Assembly (NCBI RefSeq): GCF_023277745.1
Contig: NZ_CP086322.1
Location: forward strand, 4,836,001-4,900,000
Reading direction: 5' to 3'
DNA length: 64,000 nucleotides
From: Streptomyces halobius
Lineage (GTDB): Bacteria > Actinomycetota > Actinomycetes > Streptomycetales > Streptomycetaceae
The notes beneath the pieces are model-generated. The model did not search any database, was not told where the DNA came from, and saw only the letters and a list, made by a program, of their open reading frames with translations. Shown piece by piece: positions 8,097 through 16,027 of this stretch. Position 1 is the first letter of the stretch. Each line of letters starts with the position of its first letter. Both the position numbers and the translations under genes were made by a program.

Positions 8097-8711
8097 TCAC
8101 CGGCCCGAACCAGCGCTCTTCGGCGCCGAGTTACCGCCGGAACGGAGCAGCAGGCGCTCCCCCACCGCGTCGGAGAACTCCGCCACCGCGTGGTACGGTA
8201 GCCGGTCCTTGCGCACCGTCGCCCCGGTCGGCGTCTCGCACACCCCCGGCCGGGCCGCCGCCGGTACCGCGCAGTGCACCTGCACGGTCCTGCCGTCCGG
8301 CCGCAGGAGTGTCAGTACGGCGCGCAGCGGCTCGCCCGTCGGGTTGCGGTAATACGTCCGTGCCCAGGTCAGGCCGCGTTCGGCGAGCACACAGGTCTGT
8401 GCCTCGATGCCTTGGCGAGAGGTGGTTTCGGGGCCGCAGCGGGTGGTCCGGGTGTCTTCGGAGAGCAGCGGAAGGTCCAGACCGTCGAGGAGGCCGGCGG
8501 CCTTCCCGTCGTTCGTGGCGCCGTCGGCCGCCCTGTCGGCCCCGGGCTTGACGGGCTTGTCGGCCTTGCTCTGGCCTGCGGATTTTCCGGCCTGAGTGTC
8601 CGACGCCGAGAGGCCGGCCGGGCCGGCCGTCGCGGCGGCCAGGGGCACGCCGATGGCCAGCGCCACGGTGCCGGCCAGCGCGATCAGGCGGGGATTGGGC
8701 GCACGCTGCAT
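8097..8711 (-). CDS. Secreted protein of unknown function
   Basis: The 204-residue protein has a basic start (MQRAPNPR), a hydrophobic core (LIALAGTVALAIGVPLAAATA) and a likely signal-peptidase site near residue 29, so it is exported. A Lys/Ala/Gly-rich linker follows. The folded part begins at about residue 75 with a segment that holds four cysteines (TRCGPETTS, AQTCVLAE, VHCAV, GVCETPTG), probably two disulfides. No enzymatic motif is visible, and the function is unknown. The gene converges on the SEC-C gene across the terminator. Confidence 0.75.
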   Translation of the reverse strand: MQRAPNPRLIALAGTVALAIGVPLAAATAGPAGLSASDTQAGKSAGQSKADKPVKPGADRAADGATNDGKAAGLLDGLDLPLLSEDTRTTRCGPETTSRQGIEAQTCVLAERGLTWARTYYRNPTGEPLRAVLTLLRPDGRTVQVHCAVPAAARPGVCETPTGATVRKDRLPYHAVAEFSDAVGERLLLRSGGNSAPKSAGSGR

Positions 8712-9000
8712 GGGGATTCACCTGCGATCGAAGTGCCGTCGACGACGGCTTGACGGTCCGCCGAACCTATCGGTCGGCGGGCGTCTCCCCGGGGGCCCGC
8801 ACACCCATTTCCCGTAGTCATCCGGGCCGCTCACACCCGTACGGGTGAACTGGCCGCACGTTCTTCCCGGCCGCGCGGAGCACGGTGCGGCGGCCCGTCT
8901 CCGCTCTTACCTCAACCACCGTCACGAACGACGGGTTTTGGCCACGCCGCGAGCGTCTGCGGGCCGGAAGTTCGTCCGGTCCGAAGCCGCCCGGCGGCGC

Positions 9001-9786
9001 TCAGTACGCGAGTCGGCTGCCGCCGTCCGGTGTGCTGGTGCTCGCCCTGACCAGCGCGTCGACGATGGTGGCGACCTTCGGCAGCCAGGGAGCGGCCGAC
9101 GGTGGGCGTCCCCCCCGCGCATGGAGGTCCCCCCGCTCGAACGAAGCGGAGAGTGGGGGGGAAGTTGAGAGCTTGGGGGAGGCCGGCGGCCGCTCCCAGC
9201 GCACCTTGCCGGCGCCGATCTGGGACGGCGGAAGCACCAGATAGCCGCCCTCGCCGTGGAACCGCAGCGAACTGGGCACCCACTCCTGCGCGTTCAGCAG
9301 CTCGCCCAACTCCGCGAGGTCGTACGGCGATACGAGCAGCGACCAGCGGGTGGGCGTGGCCACCACCGGGCCGAGGCGGATGCCGAAGTGGTCCAAGGCC
9401 CCCAGGGCGCGGGCGCCGGCGACCGCCGGCAGGCTCACGGCGCAGGGCGCGCGGCCGCCGGTGGCCAGCAGCACCGGGGCGTCGGGGCGGTTCGTCCACC
9501 ACCAACGCACCATCCGGGCATCGGTGGTGGCCGCCAGCAGCCCGGGGTCGAAGGGGTGCGCGCCGGGCACGGCGCAGTCGGGGTCGGGGCAGCCGCAGGG
9601 GCGGGTGGCCCGCTCGCCGAGGCCGAGCCGACCGCCGACGTGCTGCCGGCCGCCGGACCGCGGTCCCACACCGGGGAGTACGGGCCACTGCCACTCGGTG
9701 GCGCAGTGGAGCGCCGCACCGAGCGGCGCCGACCTTCCGCCGCGCCGGAACAGGAGCTTGCGTCGCCTTCCGAGGATCTCGCGCAT
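9001..9786 (-). CDS. Bifunctional DNA primase/polymerase (prim-pol) domain-like protein
   Basis: ATG 9786 is preferred over the longer frame because AAAGGA lies 10 bases upstream and because related proteins begin MREILGRRR. The 261-residue product matches the short Streptomyces prim-pol-like family: WQWPVLPGVG, CGCPDPDCAVPGAHPFDP with a small cysteine cluster, VRWWWTNRPDAPVLLATGG, and SLRFHGEGGYLVLPPS. Full prim-pols make primers on plasmids and phages. This chromosomal version lacks a helicase part, and I do not see the metal-binding acidic pair clearly, so activity is uncertain. Near the C-terminus a GC-rich repetitive element (9106-9180) adds an in-frame low-complexity stretch (SPKLSTSPPLSASFERG). 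Confidence 0.7.
   Translation of the reverse strand: MREILGRRRKLLFRRGGRSAPLGAALHCATEWQWPVLPGVGPRSGGRQHVGGRLGLGERATRPCGCPDPDCAVPGAHPFDPGLLAATTDARMVRWWWTNRPDAPVLLATGGRAPCAVSLPAVAGARALGALDHFGIRLGPVVATPTRWSLLVSPYDLAELGELLNAQEWVPSSLRFHGEGGYLVLPPSQIGAGKVRWERPPASPKLSTSPPLSASFERGDLHARGGRPPSAAPWLPKVATIVDALVRASTSTPDGGSRLAY
9106..9180. repeat. Streptomyces GC-rich palindromic repeat inserted in a coding sequence
   Basis: A run of C, the sequence CCGCTCGAACGAAGCGGAG and a run of G form an imperfect hairpin, followed by GAAGTTGAGAGCTTGGGGG. Similar C-run/G-run elements are common between genes in Streptomyces; others lie here near 16028 and 40683. This copy is inside the prim-pol-like gene and stays in frame. 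Confidence 0.65.
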
Positions 9787-10291
9787 GAGCGCTCGTTCCT
9801 TTCCGTTAACGCCGAGGGCTATGTCCATCGCACTACATGCCGGTTACCGCTTCATGCTGCTTCATCTGCTGTGTGGCGCTTCATGCGACGCGGTCACCCG
9901 ACCCAAGCCGGTCACCCGTCGCTCACTCACCCATGGATCACACATCGCTTACGCCACATGGATCACTGGTCACCGCTGTTACAAGGCAGCGCATCACGCC
10001 GTACGCCGAGCGTGGAACGTGGCGGAGGGTGGCGCGCGCATGGCGCTTGCGCTTCCGTCGTGCGACCCCGCCACGGGGAGGTGCGTCGCGGTCGTCGTCG
10101 TATGAGACGCCGGTGCCCGCCGGAGAGTTCCGGTGCGGTCCCAACTGGCCCCGCACCTTTCCGAGTACGTACCCGCCACTGTGGAGATGACGCGCTGTCG
10201 ATCGCCGACAGTCGACCTCAAATGAACGTTCGGGGGGCTATTTTCAGGCCAATATACAGACCTCGTTGACACCGCAAACCCCATCGGGACA
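9787..10291. other. Intergenic region upstream of divergent prim-pol-like and phosphatase genes
   Basis: No gene is supported. It has three GGTCACC words (9893-9970), two CATGGATCAC words, three CTTCATG words and an inverted repeat CTGTCG-ATCGC-CGACAG at 10195-10211. From about 10200 on it is unusually AT-rich for this genome. The motifs look regulatory, but no regulator can be named. Confidence 0.45.
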
Positions 10292-10293
10292 AT
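10266..10293 (+). promoter_or_regulatory. Candidate sigma70-type (HrdB) promoter
   Basis: TTGACA (10266-10271) and GACAAT (10288-10293) are separated by 16 bp, a near-consensus housekeeping promoter. It reads towards the SpoIIE-type phosphatase gene. Its -10 box overlaps the ATG of the small frame at 10292, so if it is used that ATG cannot be translated from this transcript. Confidence 0.45.
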
Positions 10294-10465
10294 GCTGGAC
10301 ATCGTGTCGTCGGTGCGTGTACATGTGGAGGCATTGATAGCGGAGCAGCATGACATGGGGGTTTGCGATGCTATTGAGGAAAGTGAGCGGCCACACGTAC
10401 CGCACAACACCACTCAACAAAATGCCGCGCTCTCTCACGGAATGCGGCCTGACCTGGGGTTATGA
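10292..10465 (+). CDS. Possible small protein or leader peptide (57 aa)
   Basis: An uninterrupted frame reads MLDIVSSVRVHVEALIAEQH and continues DMGVCDAIEESERPHVPHNT to a TGA at 10463. The text looks protein-like, with an amphipathic helix over the first 30 residues. Its codon use is poorer in third-position G/C than that of neighbours, which is common in small regulatory ORFs. There is no clear Shine-Dalgarno sequence, and a likely promoter overlaps the ATG; one of the in-frame GTG codons a few residues on could be the true start. It ends 24 bp before the phosphatase gene, so it might be a co-transcribed small protein or a leader. Confidence 0.4.
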   Translation: MLDIVSSVRVHVEALIAEQHDMGVCDAIEESERPHVPHNTTQQNAALSHGMRPDLGL

Positions 10466-10489
10466 CGGGCACGACGTAAGCCGTCGGCC

Positions 10490-12076
10490 ATGAACGCCCC
10501 CCACGTCCCGAAAGTGGCCGGAATCGAACCTTCCCTTCCGGCCCCCGCGCACACTGCCGACCCGCTCGCCCCGGAGGCCCCCGCGGACACCCCCACGGAC
10601 ACCTCGTCCGACGCCGCTCCGGGCACTGCGAGCACCTCTCCGGACGCCGCCCATGGCGTCGTCCCCCCGGATGTCTCCCCCGTCGACCAGCTCGTCGCCG
10701 TCCAGGACCGGCTGGCCGGATGGATCTCCGACCTCAGCACGCTGCACGATCTCACCGAACACCTCGCGCGCACCCGGACGTTGGAGGACGCCCTCCACGA
10801 GATGCTCCGGGCCGGTGCGTATCTGGTCGGCGCGCAGCGCGGCCTGGTCGTCCTCGAACCGGCCGACGGACAGGGCCCGGACACCACCATCGGCCTCGGC
10901 CTCCGCCGGTCCGACATCGGTCATATCGAGACCATCCCGCGCAGCGCGCTGTCGTACGCGCGGATACTGGACGGCCTGCCCGAGCCGGGCGCCGACGACA
11001 CCCACGGGAACGCCGACGCGGCGGCCGGGGCCGACGCCCGTACCGAGATCGCCGAGCCGGACATCCCCGGTGAGAAGCGCCTCGATCCCCGCCTGCGCGA
11101 GGTCGCCGCCCGCCTCGGCTACGCCGCCAGCTACGCCGTCCCCCTGACCGCCGGCCCGATCGGCGGAATCGGCGCCGCGGTCTGGCTCTACGACGAGCCC
11201 GCGGAGCCCACCGAGCGCCAGCGGCACCTCATCGGCCTCTACCGGGCGCATGGCGCGGAGCACCTTGCCCTCCTCGTCGAGCTCCACCGCAGCCGGGAGG
11301 CCGCGGCGACGCTCCGTGAGGAGCTGCTGCCGAGCCGGCTGCCGCGGATCCCCGGCGTACGGCTGGCGGTGGCGCACAGCGCCGGGCCGCGCGGCGGCGG
11401 CGACTGGTACGACGCGCTGCCGCTGCCCGACGGCGCGCTGGGCCTCGCGGTCGGGTCGGTCACCGGGTCCGGGCCGAGCGCGGTGGCGGCCATGGGACGG
11501 CTGCGCGCCTCGCTGCGTGCGTATGCCGTCATGGAGGGTGAGGATCCGGTCGCGGTCCTCTCCGACCTGGAGCTGCTGCTGCGGCTGACCGAGCCGGCCC
11601 GCAGCGCGACCGCGCTGTTCGCCTTCACCGAGCCGCCGCCCGGCGCACCGGGAGGGCTGCCCGCGCCGTCCATGCCGGCCGGCCCCGACGATCCGTTCCC
11701 GCGCAAGCTGGTGCTCGCCGGGGCGGGGCACTGCCCACCGCTGATCCTCGGCGATCTGCGGACCGAGTTCGTGGAGACGTCACTGTCCGCACCCCTGGGC
11801 ATGCTCGCCTGCTGGGAAGCGCCGAGTGTCGAAGTCTCACCGGCTCCCGGTGAGACCTTGCTGCTTTACAGCGACGGGCTGCTGCACCGCACCGGTGAGC
11901 CCATGGACCGTGCCTTCGCCCGGCTGCACTCCGCCGCCGCGGGCGTACCCAAGGCGGCCCGGCACGATCCGGAGGCGATCATCGATCACATTCTGCGGAC
12001 CGTGCTGCCGCAGGGCCTGGACGATCCCACGTCGGAGGAGGACGTGGTGCTGCTCGCGGCCCACTTCGACGAGTAG
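10490..12076 (+). CDS. GAF-domain SpoIIE/PP2C-type protein phosphatase
   Basis: The 528-residue protein has a disordered acidic N-terminus (1-65), a GAF-like sensor domain (about 80-265), an RsbU-type linker helix (HRSREAAATLREELLPSRLP) and a PPM/SpoIIE phosphatase domain (about 285-528). GGGDWYDALPLPDG keeps the first metal-binding aspartates, and LLLYSDGLLHRTGEP is normal. The second site, usually GDVxGHG, reads GSVTGSG (322-328), so the conserved Asp and His are both Ser. Typical members dephosphorylate anti-anti-sigma factors in partner-switching pathways. With a changed metal site the enzyme may be weak, inactive or a sensor only. No target gene is adjacent. Confidence 0.85.
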   Translation: MNAPHVPKVAGIEPSLPAPAHTADPLAPEAPADTPTDTSSDAAPGTASTSPDAAHGVVPPDVSPVDQLVAVQDRLAGWISDLSTLHDLTEHLARTRTLEDALHEMLRAGAYLVGAQRGLVVLEPADGQGPDTTIGLGLRRSDIGHIETIPRSALSYARILDGLPEPGADDTHGNADAAAGADARTEIAEPDIPGEKRLDPRLREVAARLGYAASYAVPLTAGPIGGIGAAVWLYDEPAEPTERQRHLIGLYRAHGAEHLALLVELHRSREAAATLREELLPSRLPRIPGVRLAVAHSAGPRGGGDWYDALPLPDGALGLAVGSVTGSGPSAVAAMGRLRASLRAYAVMEGEDPVAVLSDLELLLRLTEPARSATALFAFTEPPPGAPGGLPAPSMPAGPDDPFPRKLVLAGAGHCPPLILGDLRTEFVETSLSAPLGMLACWEAPSVEVSPAPGETLLLYSDGLLHRTGEPMDRAFARLHSAAAGVPKAARHDPEAIIDHILRTVLPQGLDDPTSEEDVVLLAAHFDE

Positions 12077-12088
12077 CGAACGCCGGGT

Positions 12089-12119
12089 GGGCCCTGCGCG
12101 GCGGTGCCGTGCGGGGCCC
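12089..12119. terminator. Hairpin after the phosphatase gene
   Basis: GGGCCCTGCGCGGC pairs with GCCGTGCGGGGCCC with two imperfect positions. It lies 12 bp after the stop codon. Confidence 0.6.
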
Positions 12120-12194
12120 TCGTCCGTGAGGTCACCGACGCACACCCTGGACCGCCATGAATCCGCACTTACGATGGAACGCGGTTCCCGCGCG

Positions 12195-12218
12195 GCACCG
12201 TTTCACGTGAAACGGTGC
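12195..12218. other. parS: parS site 1 (ParB-binding), inside a 24-bp perfect palindrome
   Basis: Positions 12200-12213 read GTTTCACGTGAAAC, the exact Streptomyces parS consensus. The symmetry extends a further 5 bp on each side (GCACC / GGTGC), which is more than ParB needs. It sits 30 bp before the start of pepP, between the phosphatase terminator and the pepP ribosome-binding site. Confidence 0.92.
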
Positions 12219-12247
12219 ACAGCGGATCACTCTTAAAAGGAGGCATG

Positions 12248-13717
12248 GTGACCGACGCGCTCACACCGGAGACCCCGGCCGAGGACGAGCAGCCGATCAA
12301 GCAGCGCAAGAACGGCCTTTACCCGGGCGTATCGGACGAGCTCGCGGAGAACATGAAGAGCGGCTGGGCCGATACCGAGCTGCGTGATCTCCAGCCGATC
12401 GAGCAGGCCCCCAACGCCGCTCAGCGCCGTACCGCGCTGTCCCGGCGGTTCCCCGGTGAGCGCCTGGTGATCCCGGCGGGCAATCTCAAGACCCGCTCCA
12501 ACGACACCGAGTACCCGTTCCGTGCGTCGACGGAGTATGTCTACCTCACCGGCGACCAGACCGACGACAGCGTCCTCGTCCTGGAGCCGCGCACCGGCGG
12601 TGACGAGGGCCATGACGCGACGATCTACCGGCTGCCGCGCTCCAACCGCGAGAACGGTGAGTTCTGGCTGAACGGCATGGGCGAGCTGTGGGTCGGCCGC
12701 CGCCACAGCCTCGCCGAGTCCGAGGCACTGCTCGGCGTTCCCTGCAAGGACGTCCGCGATCTCGCCGCGGCGCTGACCGAGGCCACCGGACCGGTCCGCG
12801 TCGTCCGCGGCCATGACGCCGGCATCGAGGCCGCGCTGACCGACAAGGTCACCGCCGAGCGCGATGAGGAGCTGCGGGTCTACCTCTCCGAGGCGCGACT
12901 GATCAAGGACGAGTTCGAGATCGGCGAGCTGCAGAAGGCCGTCGACTCCACCGTCCGCGGCTTCGAGGACGTCGTAAAGGTCCTGGACAAGGCCGAGGCG
13001 ACCAGCGAGCGCTACATCGAGGGAACATTCTTCCTGCGCGCCCGCGTCGAGGGCAATGACGTCGGCTACGGCTCCATCTGCGCCGCCGGCCCGCACGCCA
13101 CCACCCTCCACTGGGTCCGCAACGACGGCCCGGTCCGCTCCGGCGAGCTGCTGCTCCTGGACGCCGGCGTGGAGACCCACACCCTCTACACCGCGGACGT
13201 CACCCGCACCCTGCCGGTCAACGGCCGCTTCACCGACTTCCAGCGCAGGATCTACGACGCGGTGTACGAGGCCCAGGAGGCCGGTATCGCGGCGGTCAGG
13301 CCGGGCGCGAAGTACCGCGACTTCCATGACGCCGCCCAGCGGGTGCTCGCCGCGAAGCTCGTCGCATGGGGCCTGGTCGAGGGCCCGGTCGAGCGGGTGC
13401 TGGACCTCGGACTGCAGCGCCGATGGACCCTGCACGGCACCGGCCACATGCTCGGCCTGGACGTCCACGACTGCGCGGTGGCCCGCACCGAGTCGTATGT
13501 CGCGGGCACCCTGGAGCCCGGCATGGTGCTCACCGTCGAGCCAGGTCTGTACTTCCAGGCGGACGATCTGACGGTGCCCGAGGAGTACCGGGGCATCGGT
13601 GTCCGCATCGAGGACGACATCCTCGTCACGGAGGACGGCAACCGGAATCTGTCGGCCGCGCTGCCCCGTACCTCCACCGCGGTGGAGGAGTGGATGGCGG
13701 GCCTGCCGGCCAAGTAG
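12248..13717 (+). CDS. pepP: Xaa-Pro aminopeptidase (aminopeptidase P, M24B)
   Basis: The 489-residue protein has an N-terminal creatinase-like domain (to about 230) and a pita-bread metallopeptidase domain. The five metal ligands are visible: Asp in LLLDAGVETH, Asp in TADVTRTLPV, His in HGTGHMLGLDVHD, Glu in TVEPGLYF and Glu in GVRIEDDI. It removes an N-terminal residue that precedes proline, using two Mn or similar ions in the cytoplasm. A strong AAAAGGAGG ends at 12243; GTG 12248 has a better spacing than ATG 12245 and agrees with the VTD start I recall in relatives. A parS site overlaps the leader, so ParB binding could influence transcription. Confidence 0.93.
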   Translation: MTDALTPETPAEDEQPIKQRKNGLYPGVSDELAENMKSGWADTELRDLQPIEQAPNAAQRRTALSRRFPGERLVIPAGNLKTRSNDTEYPFRASTEYVYLTGDQTDDSVLVLEPRTGGDEGHDATIYRLPRSNRENGEFWLNGMGELWVGRRHSLAESEALLGVPCKDVRDLAAALTEATGPVRVVRGHDAGIEAALTDKVTAERDEELRVYLSEARLIKDEFEIGELQKAVDSTVRGFEDVVKVLDKAEATSERYIEGTFFLRARVEGNDVGYGSICAAGPHATTLHWVRNDGPVRSGELLLLDAGVETHTLYTADVTRTLPVNGRFTDFQRRIYDAVYEAQEAGIAAVRPGAKYRDFHDAAQRVLAAKLVAWGLVEGPVERVLDLGLQRRWTLHGTGHMLGLDVHDCAVARTESYVAGTLEPGMVLTVEPGLYFQADDLTVPEEYRGIGVRIEDDILVTEDGNRNLSAALPRTSTAVEEWMAGLPAK

Positions 13718-13740
13718 GGCAGCCCGCTCAGGACTCACAT

Positions 13741-13776
13741 CACGCGGGGCCGGACGACACCGTCCGGCCTCGCGTG
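13741..13776. terminator. Terminator after pepP
   Basis: CACGCGGGGCCGGACG (13741-13756) and CGTCCGGCCTCGCGTG (13761-13776) form a 16-bp stem with one G-U pair and a four-base loop. Confidence 0.75.
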
Positions 13777-13782
13777 GTGCTG

Positions 13783-14040
13783 TCACGCCCCACCGCCCGC
13801 CTTCGTGTACGCGCCCGCGCGGGCCGCCCCCCATACCGCGGTGGCCGCGGACTCGGCGAGAGCCGCGTCGACGGGGCGGCGGGCGATCAGATCCGACGGT
13901 GGAGCGTCGCGAGGTGATCCCCGAGCGCGGGCGATCCTCCCCCTGCTGAGCGTGGCGAGGCCGCCGTCCCCCAACTCCTCGAAGACGACGGCCAGTACGG
14001 CCTGCCGGGTCCTGGCCGTACGCCCTCCCGGCCGGTCCCC
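13783..14040 (-). pseudogene. TetR-family regulator relic
   Basis: On the minus strand the text RTARTRQAVLAVVFEEL looks like the first helix of a TetR DNA-binding domain. A one-base frame change is then needed to continue as GDGGLATLSRGRIA. The rest of the helix-turn-helix and most of the ligand domain are missing, and the frame ends in a typical TetR C-terminal helix (DLIARRPVDAALAESAATAV, then WGAARAGAYTKAGGG). This is best explained as a TetR gene reduced by a frameshift and an internal deletion. I judge this from family knowledge alone, because no intact copy is in the window. An operator-like palindrome lies 75 bp upstream. Confidence 0.45.
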
Positions 14041-14114
14041 TCACGGTCATGACGCCTTGTCATCACGCGGCTCCGTATTGCATGGCGGGTTCACGCCAAG
14101 TATTGTCCGAGACT

Positions 14115-14142
14115 GATTGACGCGAGCATGTTCGCGTTAATC
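14115..14142. promoter_or_regulatory. Operator-like palindrome upstream of the TetR relic
   Basis: GATTGACGCGA (14115-14125) and TTCGCGTTAATC (14131-14142) are inverted copies with one mismatch around a 5-bp centre. The size and symmetry suit a TetR-type dimer. It may be the orphaned autoregulatory site of the broken gene. Confidence 0.4.
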
Positions 14143-14385
14143 CTGGTGCGCGCCGGTCTCGTGGGACAGGGGACACCGCGGGGGAGGTTCTCTCACCCCG
14201 AGACCGCGCCGCACGCCATCGCGAAGAGCGATTTTCGGCCGGTCTTCGGACGCTGATGAGCGCCGGAGGTGGACATCGGGGTCGTCGTGTGGCGGGCCCG
14301 CTCCATGGCGTGCCCCCCGCCTAGGGCGGGCCCTAAGCCCAGGCAGCAAGAAGTGTTCCATCACATGCGTGCCAATCGATCCCGC

Positions 14386-14430
14386 ATGACCGGGCATCAA
14401 CTATTCCCGTATGACTGGGCATCAACTATT
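14386..14430. repeat. 25-bp tandem direct repeat
   Basis: ATGACCGGGCATCAACTATT (14386-14405) recurs as ATGACTGGGCATCAACTATT (14411-14430) with one difference and 5 bp between. It lies just beyond the end of the minus-strand ATPase gene in otherwise gene-free DNA (14143-14466), where I see no coding sequence. A regulator site is possible. Confidence 0.6.
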
Positions 14431-14466
14431 GCTGTACGAAAGCAGCTTGGTTCCCACAGGGCGGGC

Positions 14467-14949
14467 TCACGACGCCATCGGCAGCGCCGCCCCCTCGCGC
14501 CATTTGAGGATCTTGTCGAAGCTGACCACCGCGCCCCGGCGGCCGGGGCGGTTGCGGTAGCGGACGTGGTCGGTGAGGGCCTCGATCAGAAAAAGCCCCC
14601 GGCCGTCCTCGGCGTCTGCGGGGGCTTGCGCGGGGGTGGGGACGGGGGCGCGCTCCGTCGATGGATGGGGAGGGGCGGGGGTTCGGGGTCGGTGGAAGCC
14701 GGGGCCCGAGTCGGTCACTTCGATGCGGCAGGTGTCGCCGTCGATGAAGGCCGTGACGCGGTAGTCCTCCGTGGCGGTGTCTCCGGCGTGTTCGACGGCG
14801 TTCGCGCAGGCTTCGGAGAGGGCCACCGACAGGTCGTAGCAGATGTCCGGGTCGACGCCGGCCGTCTCCATCGTGCCCAGCAGCAGCCGACGGGCGAGCG
14901 GCACGCTCGCAGCATCGCGGCGCAGATGGAGGGACCACCAGATGCTCAT
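14467..14949 (-). CDS. RsbW-like anti-sigma serine kinase homologue
   Basis: ATG 14949 has AGGAGG nine bases upstream and matches the conserved family start MSIWWSLHLRRDAASVPLAR. The 160-residue product is one GHKL ATPase domain: VALSEACANAVEHAG (N-box), IEVTDSGPGFHRP (G1) and DGRGLFLIEALTD (G2). An insert rich in Pro/Ala/Thr (APPHPSTERAPVPTPAQAPA) lengthens the ATP lid. Members bind a sigma factor or an anti-sigma antagonist and phosphorylate the latter. As an orphan with no sigma gene beside it, its partner is unknown. Confidence 0.82.
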   Translation of the reverse strand: MSIWWSLHLRRDAASVPLARRLLLGTMETAGVDPDICYDLSVALSEACANAVEHAGDTATEDYRVTAFIDGDTCRIEVTDSGPGFHRPRTPAPPHPSTERAPVPTPAQAPADAEDGRGLFLIEALTDHVRYRNRPGRRGAVVSFDKILKWREGAALPMAS

Positions 14950-15195
14950 CGCTCCAGCCTCCTGGCCACGGCTCGACATACCGATACCTATTGCCGCGCG
15001 CCGAGGTCCGTAAGCATGTCCGGGACGTGACACCGCTCATTCGGCCGATGCGGGCGCAGAGCGCATGGGTGTAGGCAGCGCCCTCGGCATGCGCCCCCTG
15101 TGCGCCCCGTCCGCCTCCGTACGGCCCCGGGGCGCGGTCCTGAGTGGCGCCCTGCCGTAGGCGGCGTTGCGGGGCAGTGGCATGATGGCGCCGCC

Positions 15196-15999
15196 ATGAA
15201 TGCCCCGCACGCCCCCACCTCGCGCGCCGCCGCCGATCTCCGGCTGCTGAGGGCCGCGGTGTTCACCGCGGTCTGTGTCGCGTTGTCCGCGGCCGGGCAC
15301 ATGGCGGCCTCCACCACCGCCGTCCCGCTGTGGACGCTGGGCGTCGCATGCGCCGTGGTGTTCGCGGTCGCCGCCCCACTGGCCGGGCGGGAACGCTCGC
15401 TGCCCGGGATCGCGGCCGGGCTGGCCCTGGGGCAGCTCGCACTGCACTCGCTGTTCGCCTTGGGGCAGCATCCGATGGCCGCCGCCGCGAGCGGGGGCGG
15501 CGACGTGCTCTCCGACCGGGCGGCGATCGCCATGGCCCGGCAGATGACCTGCGGGCTCGGCGCCGGGCGGCTGGACGGTGACATGGCGCGCCGGATCCTG
15601 GGGTCCGGCGGGTTCGCGCCGGCCCACCACATGGCGGGCGGTGCCGTCGGCGATCCGATGACGGCGAGCTGTTTCGCGCCGTCGCTGCCGATGCTGCTGT
15701 GCCATGTGCTCGCGGCGCTCGCCGTCGGGTGGCTGCTGCGGCGCGGCGAGGCGGCGTTGTGGCGGCTGGTCAGGCTGTCGGCTCCGGCCGCGCGTGAGGT
15801 CGCGGCCGAGGCGCTGGTCGGCGCGTTGCGCGGGGCGCTCACGCTCGTACGCGCCCTGCTCACCGGGCTCGGCCCGGCGCACGACGACGCGCCGCACTCC
15901 ACCGTTTCGTACGGGGATGACAAACCCGGCCCGCAGGATCTCGCGCTCCACCACAGTGTCGTCAGGCGAGGGCCGCCCGCCCTGGCCCTCGCGGCCTGA
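15196..15999 (+). CDS. Integral membrane protein next to the copper genes
   Basis: The 267-residue protein has about five hydrophobic helices: AVFTAVCVALSAAGHMAAS, LWTLGVACAVVFAVAAP, IAAGLALGQLALHSLFALG and a fourth pair around LPMLLCHVLAALAVGWLL. A loop after the third helix holds His and Met residues (GQHPM, PAHHMAGG), which is suggestive of metal binding in view of the downstream copper block. The C-terminal 70 residues are soluble. I do not recognise a named family. The ATG at 15196 was chosen because conserved-looking text begins there; it has only a weak ribosome-binding site. Confidence 0.65.
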   Translation: MNAPHAPTSRAAADLRLLRAAVFTAVCVALSAAGHMAASTTAVPLWTLGVACAVVFAVAAPLAGRERSLPGIAAGLALGQLALHSLFALGQHPMAAAASGGGDVLSDRAAIAMARQMTCGLGAGRLDGDMARRILGSGGFAPAHHMAGGAVGDPMTASCFAPSLPMLLCHVLAALAVGWLLRRGEAALWRLVRLSAPAAREVAAEALVGALRGALTLVRALLTGLGPAHDDAPHSTVSYGDDKPGPQDLALHHSVVRRGPPALALAA

Positions 16000-16027
16000 C
16001 GTCACGCGAAGCACGCCCCACGTGGGG

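Noticed and set aside
10010..10413. Minus-strand frames between the prim-pol-like and phosphatase genes
   Set aside because: Codon use and text are not protein-like and no ribosome site is present; only the plus-strand 57-codon frame was kept, with low confidence.
12233..14050. Very long open frame on the minus strand opposite pepP
   Set aside because: It is the mirror of the pepP reading frame in GC-rich DNA. The translated text is low-complexity Arg/Gly/Val and matches no family, while pepP has all its metal ligands.
16013..16025. CACGTG word before ycnI as a possible parS
   Set aside because: The flanks are CCC/GGG rather than GTTT/AAAC, so it does not match the ParB consensus. It belongs to a GC-rich repeat.
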